A stretch of DNA of 64,000 nt from NCBI GenBank assembly GCA_024345305.1, contig BRON01000002.1, positions 868,001 through 932,000 of the forward strand. Direction: 5' to 3'. The notes below the pieces were generated by a model, which ran no database searches, was not told the DNA's origin, and saw nothing but the letters and a program-made list of their open reading frames with translations. This DNA comes from Mrakia gelida. Taxonomy: Eukaryota; Basidiomycota; Tremellomycetes; Cystofilobasidiales; Mrakiaceae. This document shows positions 45,985 to 59,000 of this stretch, in pieces. Each line of letters begins with the position of its first letter. Within the stretch, counting starts at the first letter, position 1. Made by a program: the position numbers and the translations under genes.

Positions 45985-46707
45985 ATGTCCATCCCAACCT
46001 ACCCCACCCCAACCTCCCACCTCTACCCTCTCGCCATCTCCTTCGTTCGATGCATGAACGAGAGCGACTACAACACCATGGATCAACTCCTCCACCCGGA
46101 CTTTCTTTATCGACTCTGGCCGACCAGCATTAGCCTGAAGGACGAGAAGGGAGGGCAGCAGAAGATCGGGAAGGAAGAGTTCATGAAGCAGGGGAGGGAG
46201 GTTTGGGATGAGATTGTGGAGAAGCTGGGGGTGAGTTCTTGGGGGAAGGAAAGGACTGACGTGACGGCCTTTTCTGAGGGGAGGAGCTGACGCGAGCTTC
46301 CTCTCCTCGCTCGTTCGCAGGTCAACATCGAGCAGCCTGTCAACGTCGTCGAGGGGAAGGACACTATGGTGCTTCACGTTCGTTGACGCTTCTTCTCGTT
46401 TTGCTCGCGTCGAACGATCTCTGACGTGCTGTCGTTTTCTTTCGTTGACGCGTTTGGGTTTTTGTGACAGCTCGACTCCGACGGACGAATGAAGTCAGGA
46501 GAGGAGCTCAAGCTCGAGTACTGCCTCATCTTCAGGTTCAAGGATGATAAGATCATCACGATGAGTGGATGGTGAGTTCGTGATTAAACGTCATGCTTTC
46601 GCTCAGACGCGATGGCCGTCGACGAGTGATTCGTTCGATCCTTCTCGTCTTCGTTCGTTCAGGACTCGGCCTACGCGATGAAGGCGTTCAAGATCGGAGA
46701 GGAGTAG
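45985..46707 (+). CDS. SnoaL-like / NTF2-fold protein
   Basis: Small single-domain protein. Exon 1 reads YPLAISFVRCMNESDYNTMD, QLLHPDFLYRLWPTSISL and EEFMKQGREVWDEIVEKLG. Exon 2 gives VNIEQPVNVVEGKDTMVLH, exon 3 LKLEYCLIFRFKDDKIITM. The cone-shaped NTF2 fold with a small-molecule pocket is inferred from this pattern; members are often of unknown substrate. The last junction is odd: splicing GTGAGT at 46572 to the CAG before 46662 gives a short WTRPTR end (stop 46679-46681), whereas the family-like ending DSAYAMKAFKIGEE (stop 46705) is in another phase. I list the longer end. Confidence 0.7.
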
Positions 46708-46972
46708 ATATCTGCCGTTCCTGAGTCGAGGAAGGTGGTTTGAGGGAACGAGGAGGAAGGAGGGAGGAGACCAACGAGACCAGGATGCGACGTCGAGAAC
46801 GATTCGATAATCTTCCCTCGAGCTCTTTCCTTCCTTTCCGAGCACTTCCCAGTCCACAGGGTCTCTGAAAGATCATCTTCGTACGCTCGTCAAAATCGTT
46901 AACCAAACCCTACAGCCCTCGACCCCCCCTTCTCCTTCGCGCCGCGTCGTTACGGACCCAACCGAATAATTT

Positions 46973-48902
46973 CTACCTATAGACTGTTCTAGTTCGACCT
47001 CTGACCACCTCTTCCTCTCCCTCTTGTATACCTTCCAACCCTGAACCCATCCCAATAGTCGCACGATCACCTCGACCCTCCATCTCCTCGTCCAACCAGT
47101 CCCCTCCTGCGTCGAGCTCTTCCATCTCCTCCTCGACTTCCTCCTTATACTCTCCCCTGGTGCGGCTTTGACTTGAGCTGAGACCTCCTGGACTTCGGGT
47201 CGGACGACGCGAGGTTGACCGAGAGGCGTATCGGACGGGGACGGATCTGAATTTGGTCGTCGTGGGCTCGGCGGAAATGGGAGGAGGAAGTATTTGGGTT
47301 GCTGTCGTTGGGAGAGGAGGGTGGGGCTTGGGAGTGGGATGAGTCCACCAGTAGACGGGATAGTGGAGTCGAGTAAGGTTGATGAGGAGAAGAGCGATGA
47401 GTAGCTGACGAAAGAGAAGAAAAGGACGCGTCGACGTCGTGTCGTGACTCAGTTACGCTTCGTTCGACTCAAAGCGAAGTCGAGGTCGTGAGAAGGTTTC
47501 GCAAGGAAGCCCACAGCTGCTACGAAAACGGCGAACAGGAGAACTGAGACTCACGAGGATGGACGAAGAGATCAGAACCATCGGTACTAGTAGAAATCCC
47601 AGTTTCGCGACCCCCTTCGACGTGCAAGACAGAAGGGCCGTTGCACCTCCAGGAGGGTGGACCGATGATGTCGCCTGAAGAAGTGAAAGGAGGGACAGAT
47701 GAGCGTTCAGGAGGAGAGAAGACGAAAAGGGGCAAACGAGACGAGCTCGACGCGTTTGAAACAGACGTACCTTCATCGCAGCAAGGGCCAGCGACGTCGC
47801 TAAAGCACCAGCGATCCAAACGACGTGTCCTCCGTCGGCGTAGGTGGAGGCGAAATAGAGGCTGTACTGGGCTGGACCGGCGAGAGAGAATAGTCGAGAT
47901 ATCGAGCATCCGATGACTGATGAGACGAGCTGGCCGATCAAGACTGGTCGAGGTTGGGACAGAGGAGCGAGCGGTAGAGAGTAAAGAAGAACGACCGCAG
48001 CGCCTGAGAGAAGTGAGTGAGAGGGATAAGTCAGCAGGGAGAAGGAGAAGAAGAGAAGCAAGACGACGCGTCGAGGGGGCGCAGAAAGATACGCCACCGA
48101 GCTGTCGAGTCGAAAAGAATGCCACCATCAGCCTCAAAGGAACGAAAGGAGGACGAATGACTAAACGATCTTGACTCACTGATCCGATGACAAGGACCTT
48201 CTCGTCTCCCTCGAACCTCAGCTGGAGGAATTCGGTCTTGTCGAAGAGAAGAAGAAGACTGGCGATGCCTACGAGGGACGCGACGAAGGCGAGCAGATAG
48301 CTCTCCACCTGCAGAAGAAAACGAGAGTACCGTTAGCGCTCGACACGGGGTACACGTTTCTATGTTTGCCACACCTGGGAGAAACGAGAAAAAGGCGGGA
48401 AGTCACGCACCTGAGGAGAGACATGGTTTAGCAGTGGGAGCCAGGGTCTCCCTCCTCCCGTCCCAGCTCCTTCGTGCTCCCTCCAACCCAGGAAGTGTCG
48501 AACCACTGGATGCAGTCTTCCCATTACCCAGTCGTATCTCCTCTGCCGAACCGAGTCGCCAAAAGCTTCCACAGCAGCCGCTCGAACCCTCTCCTTCCCG
48601 CCAACTCCACCCCTCCTCCCTCTTGACCTCCCTCGTCCCTCCTCCTCGTCCGTCGTCAATCCTGGTTTCGATCCTGCTCCCTCAGCTCCTAGAGGACCTC
48701 TTAAGGGTGGTCCTGGCGACTTGGAGGAGGCGGAAGATCCTCTTCGACCTCGAGGAAGAAGGAAGCGCCGTGTTGTGCTCTTCGAGCGAGAGGTGCGACC
48801 TGAGGGAGAGGGGGAGAAGGAGGTTGAGGCGACGGATGGCGAGCGATGACGAGAAAGTTGGTGAGACGGTTCTGGAGGGGAGAGGGAAGTCTCGAGACGC
48901 AT
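46973..48902 (-). CDS. HPP family membrane protein
   Basis: Six exons (48411-48902, 48180-48308, 48098-48101, 47771-48003, 47555-47674, 46973-47404), 1,410 nt, 469 residues. Long basic, Ser/Pro-rich N-terminal region, then RYDWVMGRLHPVVRHFLGW and a four-helix membrane core: SYLLAFVASLVGIASLLLL, GSLGAAVVLLYSLPLAPLSQ, PRPVLIGQLVSSVIG, GGHVVWIAGALATSLALAA, the family's signature HPPGGATALL, then FLLVPMVLISSSIL and LLIALLLINL. It ends in an acidic tail. HPP proteins are integral membrane proteins, some acting as nitrite transporters in plastids or bacteria; function in fungi is uncertain. A 4-nt exon (CTCG) is needed to keep frame and to restore GSLGAA. Confidence 0.85.
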
Positions 48903-49557
48903 AGATGAAGCTGTTTCTCGAGACAGGGAGAGAGGGAGTGATGGTTGAGAGGTTCAGAGATGAAAGGCTGAAGGAAACGGTCTGCTGAGCTCTGACTCGG
49001 TCGGGTTGCGCCGGACTCAAAATCGTGGTTTTGAGCAGGTTCGAGGGCTTGATCTACCAGTGAAGCGGCAGAGGTAAATATAGAGTTTGCTCTCGAATGT
49101 TTTCAAACGAGGATGGGGTCGCTAAGGCGCAAGAAAGGCAAGGGAAGGAAGTTCGAGCTCAACAATTTCCCTCCTTCCCTCCCTCTCCCTCGCCCTCGCC
49201 ATCACCCTCGAAGTCCCTCCCATATCACCATCGAGCACACTGGAGACTCGAGAAAGTCTTTCGAGTAATCCGCAGAGGCGAGAGGAGTTGCAGCTCTGCT
49301 GAAGATCGAGGATCGGAGACGACGCTGGCTCGCTCGAAAGTCGTTCGCCTTGAACCTCCTTGCGTTCGAAGACAACGATGCAAGACGAGAACGACATGAA
49401 AGTAAGGTAACAGACTAGATAGCAAAGCCAAATGTAACCAAGATCCTACGCTCGAGGTCGCAGCGAGAAAGAGAGCAAAAGACAGAGTGAGGAAATCGTC
49501 ACAACGCGTCGTCCTTGCCCGCTCTCTCCCTCAACCTGACCAACACCCGATCCGAGT
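48903..49557. other. Intergenic region between HPP gene and exonuclease gene
   Basis: Both neighbours are on the minus strand; it holds the HPP promoter and the exonuclease 3' UTR. An AT-rich TAAATATAGAG near 49,075 could be a core promoter for the HPP gene. No coding exon recognised. Confidence 0.4.
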
Positions 49558-51516
49558 TCACTCCACCACCTCCTTCTCCAACCTCGCTCTCTCCTTCTCC
49601 CGCTCCTTCTCCTCCTCTTCCTCCCTCACCAAATCCCCACTCCAACCCATCCTCCTCTCCTCCAACCCTCTCGGCCCTTCCCATCCTTCCTTGTTCTCCT
49701 CCTCGTACCCCTCCATGATCGCGAGCAGCTTCTGGAAGATCAGAAGAGCCGAGAGAACGTCTGCGGCAGCGTAGACGACAGCTTCCTTGCTGAGAGCGGC
49801 GGTCCAGTCTCCCGTTCGAAGAGCGGGTTTGGGGAGGTGTCGAACGAGGTAGTGGGCGGTAAGGTTTTGGAGGGAGATGATCTGATGACGAGCAGATGAG
49901 GAGAAGAAAGTGGTAGGCGAGCAGAGGGAAGAAACAAAGAGGTCAGTGTCGGTTGGAGGAGCGAGGAAGGACGAGGCTGGCAAGACGAGACGGGGAGAGC
50001 AGGGACGAACAGCTTTCCCTGGTCCAGTGGAGAGAGGATCGAGACTTCGAGCCATGTGAGAGACCTGAGCACACTCGAATCCCAATGATCGAAAGATGGA
50101 AGGTCAGTTCTCGTTTCCTTCAACCTCTTCTTTCGAACCAAACCCCTCGCCTCGCCCGCCTCGACGCGTCTTCGTCGGAAACCAAACTCACCTCCAAGAA
50201 CCCCCTCATCTTATGCCCGAGGTCTCTCCTCAGCTTCAGAGCGTCTCCTCGGATATTGACTCCCAGCTTGATGACCTTCGGATCGAGGAGGATCTTGAGG
50301 AGTTTGGGAGGGATCCGATAGAACATCGACGAGATTTGGCAGAGGATGATGAGTTTCGAGTCGCCGATCTGGAGGAGAGCTGTTTTGCATTCTTGACCTT
50401 TCCGACGGGAGATGGGCCATTCCTGTAAGAGTTCGATTTAGAGCAGAGGAGGAAAGATTTAGCGAAGAACGAGGAAGGAGAGGCGAAGCGCGACGACGGA
50501 AGACGAGACGCACCATGTCGAACGAGAGAGGTCTGCAGGGAAGGAAGACGAGATCCGTCAGCGCAATCTTGAGATAGCTTCGATCGTCTACTTGCTGATA
50601 CCCAAAACGAGCAGCTCACCCTCTCAGACACCCCACCAGCTCATCCACCTCGTCCTTGCACCTCGAGTAAACAACCATCGGCGGCTTCTTCCCTACACCC
50701 AACAGCTCCTCATCCTTCAGCGTAAACTCCTTCATCGTCTCCTTCCCCTTCCCCTTCCCTATCACCACCCTCGGAGCACTCCCACTCCCACTCGTCGACG
50801 TCGCGGTAGCGGCAGCAGGAGGAAGGACGTTCTCCTTCTCGTTCGAGACCTCCCTCTCCTGCTCCCTCGGCTTGAACCTCTTCCTCCCAGCTCCTCCCTC
50901 GTTCTTCTTTACCGGCGAAGGACCTGGGCTGTGCAGAGGATACACTAGAGTCTCTCCGCCGGCGATCCTCTCTCCTCTCCTGCTCGTGAAGTCGTATTGC
51001 TTCCCCTTGTCGAGGAAGGAAGGATGGATCGGAGATTGGTGGAAGGGATGAGCTTTGGTAGGAGAGAGAGCTGAGCGACAGGAAGGGGAGTTGTAGATCG
51101 GTTGAGCTCGGGGACGAAGGTTTCCAGCTGGGGAGTTGGAAGTTGACCAGGAGGGGGAGTTGGGGTGAGGGGGAAGAGGAGGGACGAGAGGTGCTGCATG
51201 CTTGGAGGTCGAAGCGACGCCGGAGGGTTGAGTTTCAGCTGGAGACGACGAGTCGAGATCGATGATGGCGGAAGCGGTAGGTTTGGTAGGAGTTCGTTGA
51301 GGTGGGGACATCATGTCGGAGAGGGAACGTCTGAGAGCAGTGGAAGTGGGTGGCGAAAAGAGGGAAGGGAAGGGAGGAAGGAAGGTGGAGTGAGCTCGAT
51401 CGTTCCTTCCTTCTTCCTCGAAGCGAGACTCTTTTTTGGCGATGCGAGGAGCGGGATGACGACCCGAGTAGAGACAAGCGAAGCGCAGAGACTCACTTGG
51501 TGGAAGTGCTCGTCAT
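49558..51516 (-). CDS. 3'-5' exonuclease of the DEDDy / WRN type
   Basis: Contains all three exonuclease motifs: Exo I FDMEWP (DxE), Exo II GVNIRGDALKLRRDLG (NxxxD) and Exo III YAAADVLSALLIF (YxxxD), preceded by TGDWTAALSKEAVVYAA. It resembles the Werner-type DNA exonuclease domain without a helicase. The first coding exon is likely only 20 nt (51497-51516, MTSTSTK), spliced to RSLSDMMSPPQRTPTKPTAS; the alternative is the ATG at 51314. A TATA-like ATATAAAG lies near 51,640. The N-terminal ~230 residues are disordered and Lys/Pro rich, suggesting nuclear location. Exo I is built over a 19-nt exon (ACCTCTC...GACATG). The C-terminus is a Glu/Arg-rich coiled segment. Confidence 0.82.
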
Positions 51517-51700
51517 ATCTGTACTCAGAACGGGACGGGGAAGGGAAGGAAGGGACGGGAGCGTCTGAGGGTTGAGGGAGGCGGAGGAGAGAGAAGCGAG
51601 CGTTCAAGCAGCTCGCGCCTTCTTTCTTTTGGACTTTATATTTCTCGAAATAAAACCGTTGATACAAGATCGATAGATGCTAAGGAACCCCAAGAACCGA

Positions 51701-54700
51701 CTACTCCTCCATCTCTGACTCCTTCGTCTCTCCCTCTCCCTCCGCCTCGTCCTCCTCCTCCTCTTCCGAATCGTCGTCGTCGCTGTCGTCCTGGTCGAGC
51801 AGTCCTCCTCCTCCTCCGGCAGCAGCCTGAGCTTGCTTCCAAGCGTGAGCCATCTGGAGAAGTCTGTAAGGAAAGGAACGAAGCGAAGGTCAGCGAGGGT
51901 GTTCGCAATCGAAGGGGGAAGATAAAGGAGGAGATGCGAGGAGGGGACGAACTTGAAGTTGGTTGGGTTGGCTTCGCGTTCGTCGTCCGCGAAGATCATG
52001 TCCCAGTCTGTTGAGAGAGGAGGAAGTAAAGATCGAAGTGGTCAGTATAGGAGAAAGCAGAGACGAAAGGCCGAAAGGGGACGGGGAGGGCAAGAAACGT
52101 CGCAACTCACACTCCTCCAAAGCACCCGATCCATCCTCGAGCTTCCTCCACTTCTTCACCACCCTCGGCATCATCTCCGTCACCTTCGCCAGATCCTCCG
52201 CCGTTCCATGGAACTGCTCGAACTCCTTCCAAGCCTCCAGCAACACCACACGCTGTAAAAACGACGACACGCGAAACGAGGTCAGCTTCCAAACTTTGTC
52301 CTTCTCGACCCCACCTGCTCAGTCGAGGGAAAAGACCGTCGGTAAAGCGAAAATTGGACGGGCAAACTCACCTCCTCCTTGAGTCCCCTGGCCTTGAGAT
52401 CGGCGTAACCCTTCTGCAGGACCTCACGAGCGAGCTCGGGATCTCCAGCCTCCTCTCCGATCTCCTCTCCTTCCTCGTCGGTGATAGACATGGGCTGGAC
52501 CTCGAAGAGAGCGTAAGCGTTCCAGACCTGAATGCAAGGCGAGAAGAACGAAGCAAGGAGGAAGAGTCAGCAAACGGAAGGGCGAAACGACACGTCGCGA
52601 CGACGAAGAGAGAAAGAGATCGAGGGAAGAAACTCAAACGGACCTTGACGTGACCAGTCTTCTTGAGCAAAGCCTCGTACAGAGCTCGGGTCCTCTCCCT
52701 CTCTCCCTGCTCGAACTCGAAGTCGATCCACGCCTGCGAGAGAAGGCGGAAGAAAAAGACGCGTGTCAGTTCGAAGTTGAGACGCGGAGAGGCTCAACGA
52801 GATGCAAACAAGAAAGAGGCTCGTGAACGTACCTTCCACAGCACCTCGGGCATATCCAACTCCTGCGTCGTTCCCATATCGAACAGATGCCTCGCTCGTT
52901 CCAGATCTCCCAGTCCAGCCTCGAGCTGAGCCCATTTCACCCAAGCTGCCGTATTGGAAGGGTCGAACTCGAGGTACTTCATGTAGATGGTTCGGACGTC
53001 GTCGAACTCGTAGAGCTGGGGTGAAACCAAAGGACAAGAAGAGAGTCAGCTTGTGGCTCAAGAAGGGAACGAGGTCGAGGAATGGGAACAGGGACGCACC
53101 TTCGTCCTCAGCTCGATGTAGGACTTGAAGAGCTTTTCCTTGGGACACATTCCGATCGAGACACCCATGATCTTCTTGGCAGCCTCGACGTCCTTCCGAC
53201 GGAGTTCGAAGTGAGCGTATTGGATCCAGAGCTGAGAGAATGGCGGCGAGGGACGAGAAGCGTCAGCGACGGCAAGAGGGAAACGCGACTTTGTCTCGAT
53301 AGACTAGACTCAAACTAACCTTTGCGAAGGTGAAAGATCGATGAGGAACGAGCTGAATAGCAGCCTTGTAGACTTGACGAGCTCGAGCGAAGTCCTGAGA
53401 GTCGATAAGGAAGAACAGCGATGATCAGTACGAGGTTTCGAGGACGACGCGAGGTTTCAAAAGGAAGGGAGACTCACCTTCGTTTCGACCTCCTCAAACG
53501 CAGCGTAGAACAGCCACAGGAAGATGTACCTCCTCCACAGCCTCTTTTCTCCACCTGGCGGCACCTGAGCGACTCCTCGCTCGTAGATATCCCGAACCTT
53601 CGAAGGATCCGACTGCTCTCCGTCCTCGCGCGATGCACGGTAGGCGTCCTCCTCCAGACGGGCGTAGGAGAACCAAGTGTCCTGAGAAGACCAACAACAG
53701 AGAAGAAGATCGAGTGTCAGCGTCTCGTATGTCGAGGCAGGGACAGAGAGAAGGAAGAGGGACGAACGTAGTTGTTCGCGTCGTGGCTCAACTCCTCCTC
53801 GTACTGAATCCTCCTCTTCCCCAAGACGGTACTCTCGACTCCAGATCGGGTTCCGTGCTGCTTCTCGAACTTGGTGAAGGCAGAGTAGAGAGCGGCGGAT
53901 TTCGACCGAGGAAGACGCGAGAGGGCGAACTAGACGGCAAACGAAGAGAACGTGGGCGAGGTCAGCGATCTGACGCGACTCGAACACGACTACGACAAGA
54001 GTCGGATGAAAGATGACACCGAGGCTCACCTTGTAGATAACCCTAGCTCGCTCGTACTCCTTCAGACGAGTCTCCATCTTGGCGAAAGCAGCGAACACCG
54101 ACTGAGCCTTCTCGACCTCCTCCTCCGAGTCTCCGAAGAACTCCAACGCGGTTTGGAAGACCTCACGAGCCTTGTCTAAAGAGTGTGGGGGAAATGGGAA
54201 GAGTGGTCAGCTCCGTTCGCCATTCAGACGCGTCGAACCGGCCTGAAGAAAGGAAGGGAGAAGCGCCGACTCACCAGGCTTGCCTCGATCCTCCTCGTAC
54301 CGAGACCAAACGATCCAGTTTTTAGGTTCGGGACGTGTTCCGATCCATCGCTCGTAGATCATCGAAGCTCGGTCGAACTCGTTGTATCGAAGCTCGAGCT
54401 GGGAGAGGCGAAAGAGAAGGGAGGGAGAGAGGTCAGCTCGAAGCTCAATCGCGCGAAGAGGTCAAAACGAGGCATGAAACGAACCTTGATGTACGACTGC
54501 CAAGCTGTGGATAAGAAGAGAGGTGAGGCGGAGATCAGCAAGGGATTAGTGAAGGTGGCGGAGGAGGTCGACGCGAAAGCAAGTCGAGAGCTCGAAAGGA
54601 AGGAAGGGAAGGGAGGTGCTGGAGTTGGACTGACCCTTGTCATCAGGCTCCCACTTCATCCACCTCTCGAAGACCTGCCTGGCTCCCGCGATGTTCTGGA

Positions 54701-55621
54701 GAAGCTCCTCGAGGTAAACGAACTTGAGCCACATCTGGTCGACTCGAGGAAGGAGGGTGACGGCTCGGTCGTAGAGGTTTCGGGCGTGTTGAATGTTTCG
54801 AGCTTTGAGTTCCTGCTCAAGAGAAACGACGATACGCATCAGCACACAGAGAGAGCAAGAATGCGTATGGTCCATTCGGAGGAGGTTGGTATACGTACGG
54901 TTTCACAGTACTGGAGCCAGAGGAGGACATCTGCTGGGTTGACGTCGAGAGCTCGCTCGAAGACGGATCGAGCTCTGCAGGAGGGTGGAGAGGTCAGCTT
55001 GAGCTTGAAGGGTGGATGTGTTGAGGGTTACGTACCTATCAAACTCTCCTTGACTGGCCTCCCAGGTAGCGTATCGTCTCCATTCGTGGATCTAAGGAAG
55101 AAAGGCAAAGGGAGGGGCGGGGAAGGGGACATCGCAACGGCGGTGAGCTTCTCTCTTTCCTCTCCCTCTCTTGCCTCTGCTGCTCCCGTTCCCATCCCTC
55201 CCTGAGTGACAAAATATAGGTTGGGTACTCACGCTTGACCTGGAGTACCTGATTCTGTCCTCGAACTCCTTTCTCTTCCTTCCTCTGTACTCGTTGAGTT
55301 CCTCGAGATCCTCCACTCGCTGTTTCGGCGCTTTGAACGAAGTCTCTTGACGCTCTTGAGCCTGACAAACGAGGGAAAAGAAAGGTTAGCTGGGTCTCAA
55401 ACGGGCATGTACGGATGTGAATATATGCTTACCTCTCGAAGCAGTTGCTCAGCGGTGATCTAAAGCGAGGATGGTGAGAGCAAGATGGTTCAGCGTTCGT
55501 TCGTCCCTTCCTCCTTCCTCTCCTTCCCTCTCTGGTTGAGCTCGACGTTGCTGCTTACCTGAACCGCCGCGGCCGCTCTGTTCTTCACTCGAGGTGCTCG
55601 ATCTCCTTGGCGAGTAGCCAT
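51701..55621 (-). CDS. CLF1: Pre-mRNA splicing factor CLF1 / Crooked neck (CRNKL1)
   Basis: HAT-repeat scaffold of the Prp19 (NineTeen) complex, required for spliceosome assembly and activation. Starts at 55621 with [20 protein letters not shown] and [16 protein letters not shown]. The repeats are clear throughout: [129 protein letters not shown]. The end is acidic ([20 protein letters not shown]), stop at 51701. About 17 introns. All cardinal segments are found in order. Note the host itself is intron-dense. Divergent from SET1. Confidence 0.94.
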
Positions 55622-56039
55622 AGCGAGAGAAGGGAAAAGGGATGAGGGAAGGGTGAGGGACGGGAGGGAGTGAAAGTTGGGAGACGGAACGACACGCTCG
55701 CCTCGAAAGGCAAATGAATCCAGAGGAGGAGAAGGGAGAGCTCGTTCGCTTCCATCCACGACCCATCCACTTTCGACTTCGATCCGAATCCATAAAGAAG
55801 AGTACAGAGACGTAAAGAGGATCTCCCAGTCTGTGAGTGACCCGCTTTTCATGCCGTGGGATCCAGGGAAGACGCGGTCTTTGTCGAGGTTTGTTCTGAC
55901 CTTCCTCTCTCCTCCCATACGCGACTCTTTCCTCCCTTCCCTTTCTCTCCCTCCCTCCTTCCTTCACCCCCATCTCCATCTTCTACTCCACCTCCTGCAG
56001 CCTCTCCCTCTCTCCTCTCTACTCCCCGGTTGATCTTGA
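55622..56039. promoter_or_regulatory. Shared upstream region of CLF1 and SET1
   Basis: 418 bp between divergent ATGs, CT-rich towards SET1. No TATA box or clear factor site recognised. Bidirectional use is inferred. Confidence 0.35.
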
Positions 56040-59000
56040 ATGTCGGGCAGTGGCTACCGTGCTGGCTCGACTTCGACCTCGGGACGACCTGCGAAAGCTC
56101 TCCCTTCCGGTCCAAAGAGTTCAGCTCCCTACAGAGGACCTCAATCCTCAAGATTCCCTACTTCGAACGGATCTTACGCAGGAGCAGCTCAACCTACAGC
56201 CTACCAGAACGGAGCATCGTCGTCCTACGGACCTCAGGGAGCGTATCCAGCGGGAGGAACAGGAGGACCAGCAGGAGGAGGAGGAGCTCCCGTTCTTCAA
56301 CCTCATCAACCTCTTTCGAACGGATATCAGCAGAACGGTTGGAACTATCCTTCAGATCCAACAGCATCAGCACCTCCTCCCTCCCAACCAGGTTCCTCAG
56401 GATGGAACGGTCAAGTCGACTATCAACAATCGTCCTATCCTTCCTACCACCCTATCCCCGCATCAGCTCCTCCTCCTCCAGCCCATCCTTGGGGAACTCA
56501 CCACCCTTCCTACGCTACACCGACCTACCCACCTCCTCATCTCGACCCCAACTACCCTTCCTCGTCCTACGCTTCAGGTGGTCCTCCTCCTCCCATCGAA
56601 TATAGCTCGTTCACTCCAACGCCGCCTCCCCCTCCAACACCTCCTCCACCTCCTCCTCCCTCCTCGAGACCTCCTCCTCCTCCTCCGCCTCCAGTTGGCA
56701 CTCGACCTCCATCACCACCTCTACCAACTCCCACATCCCTCTACAAGAGCAACGGACTCCCATCCCGTTTCCTCCGTCCTTCGCCTCCTCCACCCGAATC
56801 CGAACCACCACCTCCTCCTCCAAGCTCGAAACCACCGAGGTCACCTCCGTCGAGGCAGTCGAGGTTGAGCTCAGGATCGTCCTCCTCCGTCTCTCGAGAC
56901 CTTCCTCCTCATCTTCGTAACGGATCCTCCTCGACCTCTTCCTCGTCACATCCTCGTCGCTCGCCTCAAACAGCTGCTCCCTCCTTGCCTCCTCCGCCTC
57001 CCCTTCGGACGAGGTCGCCCAGCCCACCACCACCACCACCTTCCCCTCCTCCCCAGAAGCAACGTGACCTGCATTGGAAGGTTGTCTACGATCCCAGGCT
57101 ACACAGGTCAAAGAACGGCGAGAAGTCTGGGGAACCGGTGTACCAGTACGAAGGGGAGCTCATCGATGGGAAGGATCCGAGCGAGGTCGAGAAGACGGAT
57201 CCGAGGTCGAGTTCGGAGAGGACTTCGTGGGCGCAGAGGGAGAGGGAGAGGAACAAGGGAAGCTCTAGGGGTAGGAATACGTTCTATCCAATCTCGTACG
57301 AGGTAAGTCTTGCTTCAGTTTCTCTTGTCGATGCCTCCGGCTCGAGCTCGTGAGGGATCCGAAGGAAGCGCGAAGCTCACGACCTCCTCCTCCTTTCTCT
57401 TCTCTTTCGCTCAGTGGGACGAGAACTCACCTGGACCTCCTCCTCCAGCACCTCCAGCGGCCGTCCTCGTTACTCGACTCGCTCCTTTGACGACGGCGGA
57501 TCAGATTCAGCGATTCTTCAGCACCTACGGAGTCGTCGAGGACTGTCAGCTCAAGACGGATCCCATGAGTGGGATGTCGCTCGGTCAGTCGCGATTCCCT
57601 TCCATTCTCGACGCTCCTTGTGATCGTTCGGTCCAGTACGCATAGTCGCGTCGAGTCCGAACTGACGATCATTCTTTCGTCCTGCTTGATTCGCATTCTT
57701 TCAGGAATCTGCTGGATCAAGTTCGCTCGAGCTCGCTCAGGGACCGGAACTGGACACGACGTCGCGAAGGATGTCTCGAGGAAGTGTACCGGGGCGAGAG
57801 TCGCCACTCGTTCCAGTTCTACGGAAGGAGAGAAGGTTCTTGTCGTTCTCGATGGGGAGAGGGAACTGTTCAAGCGCGCCGTCGCGGAGGAGCTCGAGAG
57901 GAGGAGACCCACGTCGAAACCCAAGCCTATCCCTCTCCCAGCATCAACACCCAGCTCATCAAGACCTCCAGCACCGACGCCAACATCGTCATATCCTCCT
58001 TCGACTCCCTCGTACCAACATCATCCTTCATCAGCTCACCCTCCTCCCTCCCTCGCTCCTCCTCCCCTTCCAACCTCCACTCTCTCCCCCGTTCCACCAG
58101 CAACGGAGAGTCTCAGCCGGGCTGAACGAGCATCTCTGCAATATCGAGCATCTCAACATCCTCCTCCTTCCTCGGTCCCCGTTCGACCTCCTCCAGCCGG
58201 TCCTCCTCCTCCCTTCGCTCCCAAAGCCCTCCCAACAGGACCTCGAGCATCGCTCCCTTACCGACCCTCAACCATCCAACCAACTTCCACAGCTCCTCGC
58301 TCTACCGTTCCTCCCCTTACATCCACTCCGTCGTTCCAAGCATCCTTCTCGGAAGATCCCTTCGCGGCGTCCTCAATGCTCCCCTCGCCCGCTCACGAAA
58401 CCTCGATGGAAACGGAGTCTCGGCGCGCCTCATCCTCGAGAACTTCTTTCTCGTCAACATCAGGGGTAGCAGGACTTCCGTCGCGACTACCGGACTCGGA
58501 GTCGAGGAGCCGAAGCTACTCGGCGATCTCGAGACGAGACGAACGCGACGGGGATCACTGGACACCATCGTCGAGGTCGAGACGGGACGACGAGGAGGAT
58601 CGGGACAGATATGCCTACGATGGGAGAGGTGGGAGGGTTGGAAACCCGAGAGAGTCGATGCAGAAGGGGAAGTCGTCGGCGATTCCGAGGCTGGATCTGC
58701 AGAGTGCGGACGAGACGAGGAGGAAGTTGACTGCGAACGGGCAGCCGTACGTCTTCATCTCGCAGACCTCTCTGCCCCTGAACGGGAGAGTGCAGATGAG
58801 GGACGTGAGAGAGCACTTTTCGGCTTACAACTTCGATGAGGTGAGTCTCGACGCGCCGACCATTTCTCGTTCTCCTTTTTGTCCCTCTTCCTTCTTTCGC
58901 TGACTCGCTCCCCTTCGTATCTTCGTCGTGTATCAGGTCATGGTCGACTCTACGGGCTGGTACATCACCTTCTCTCCCAACTCAACATCATCCGCTGAAC

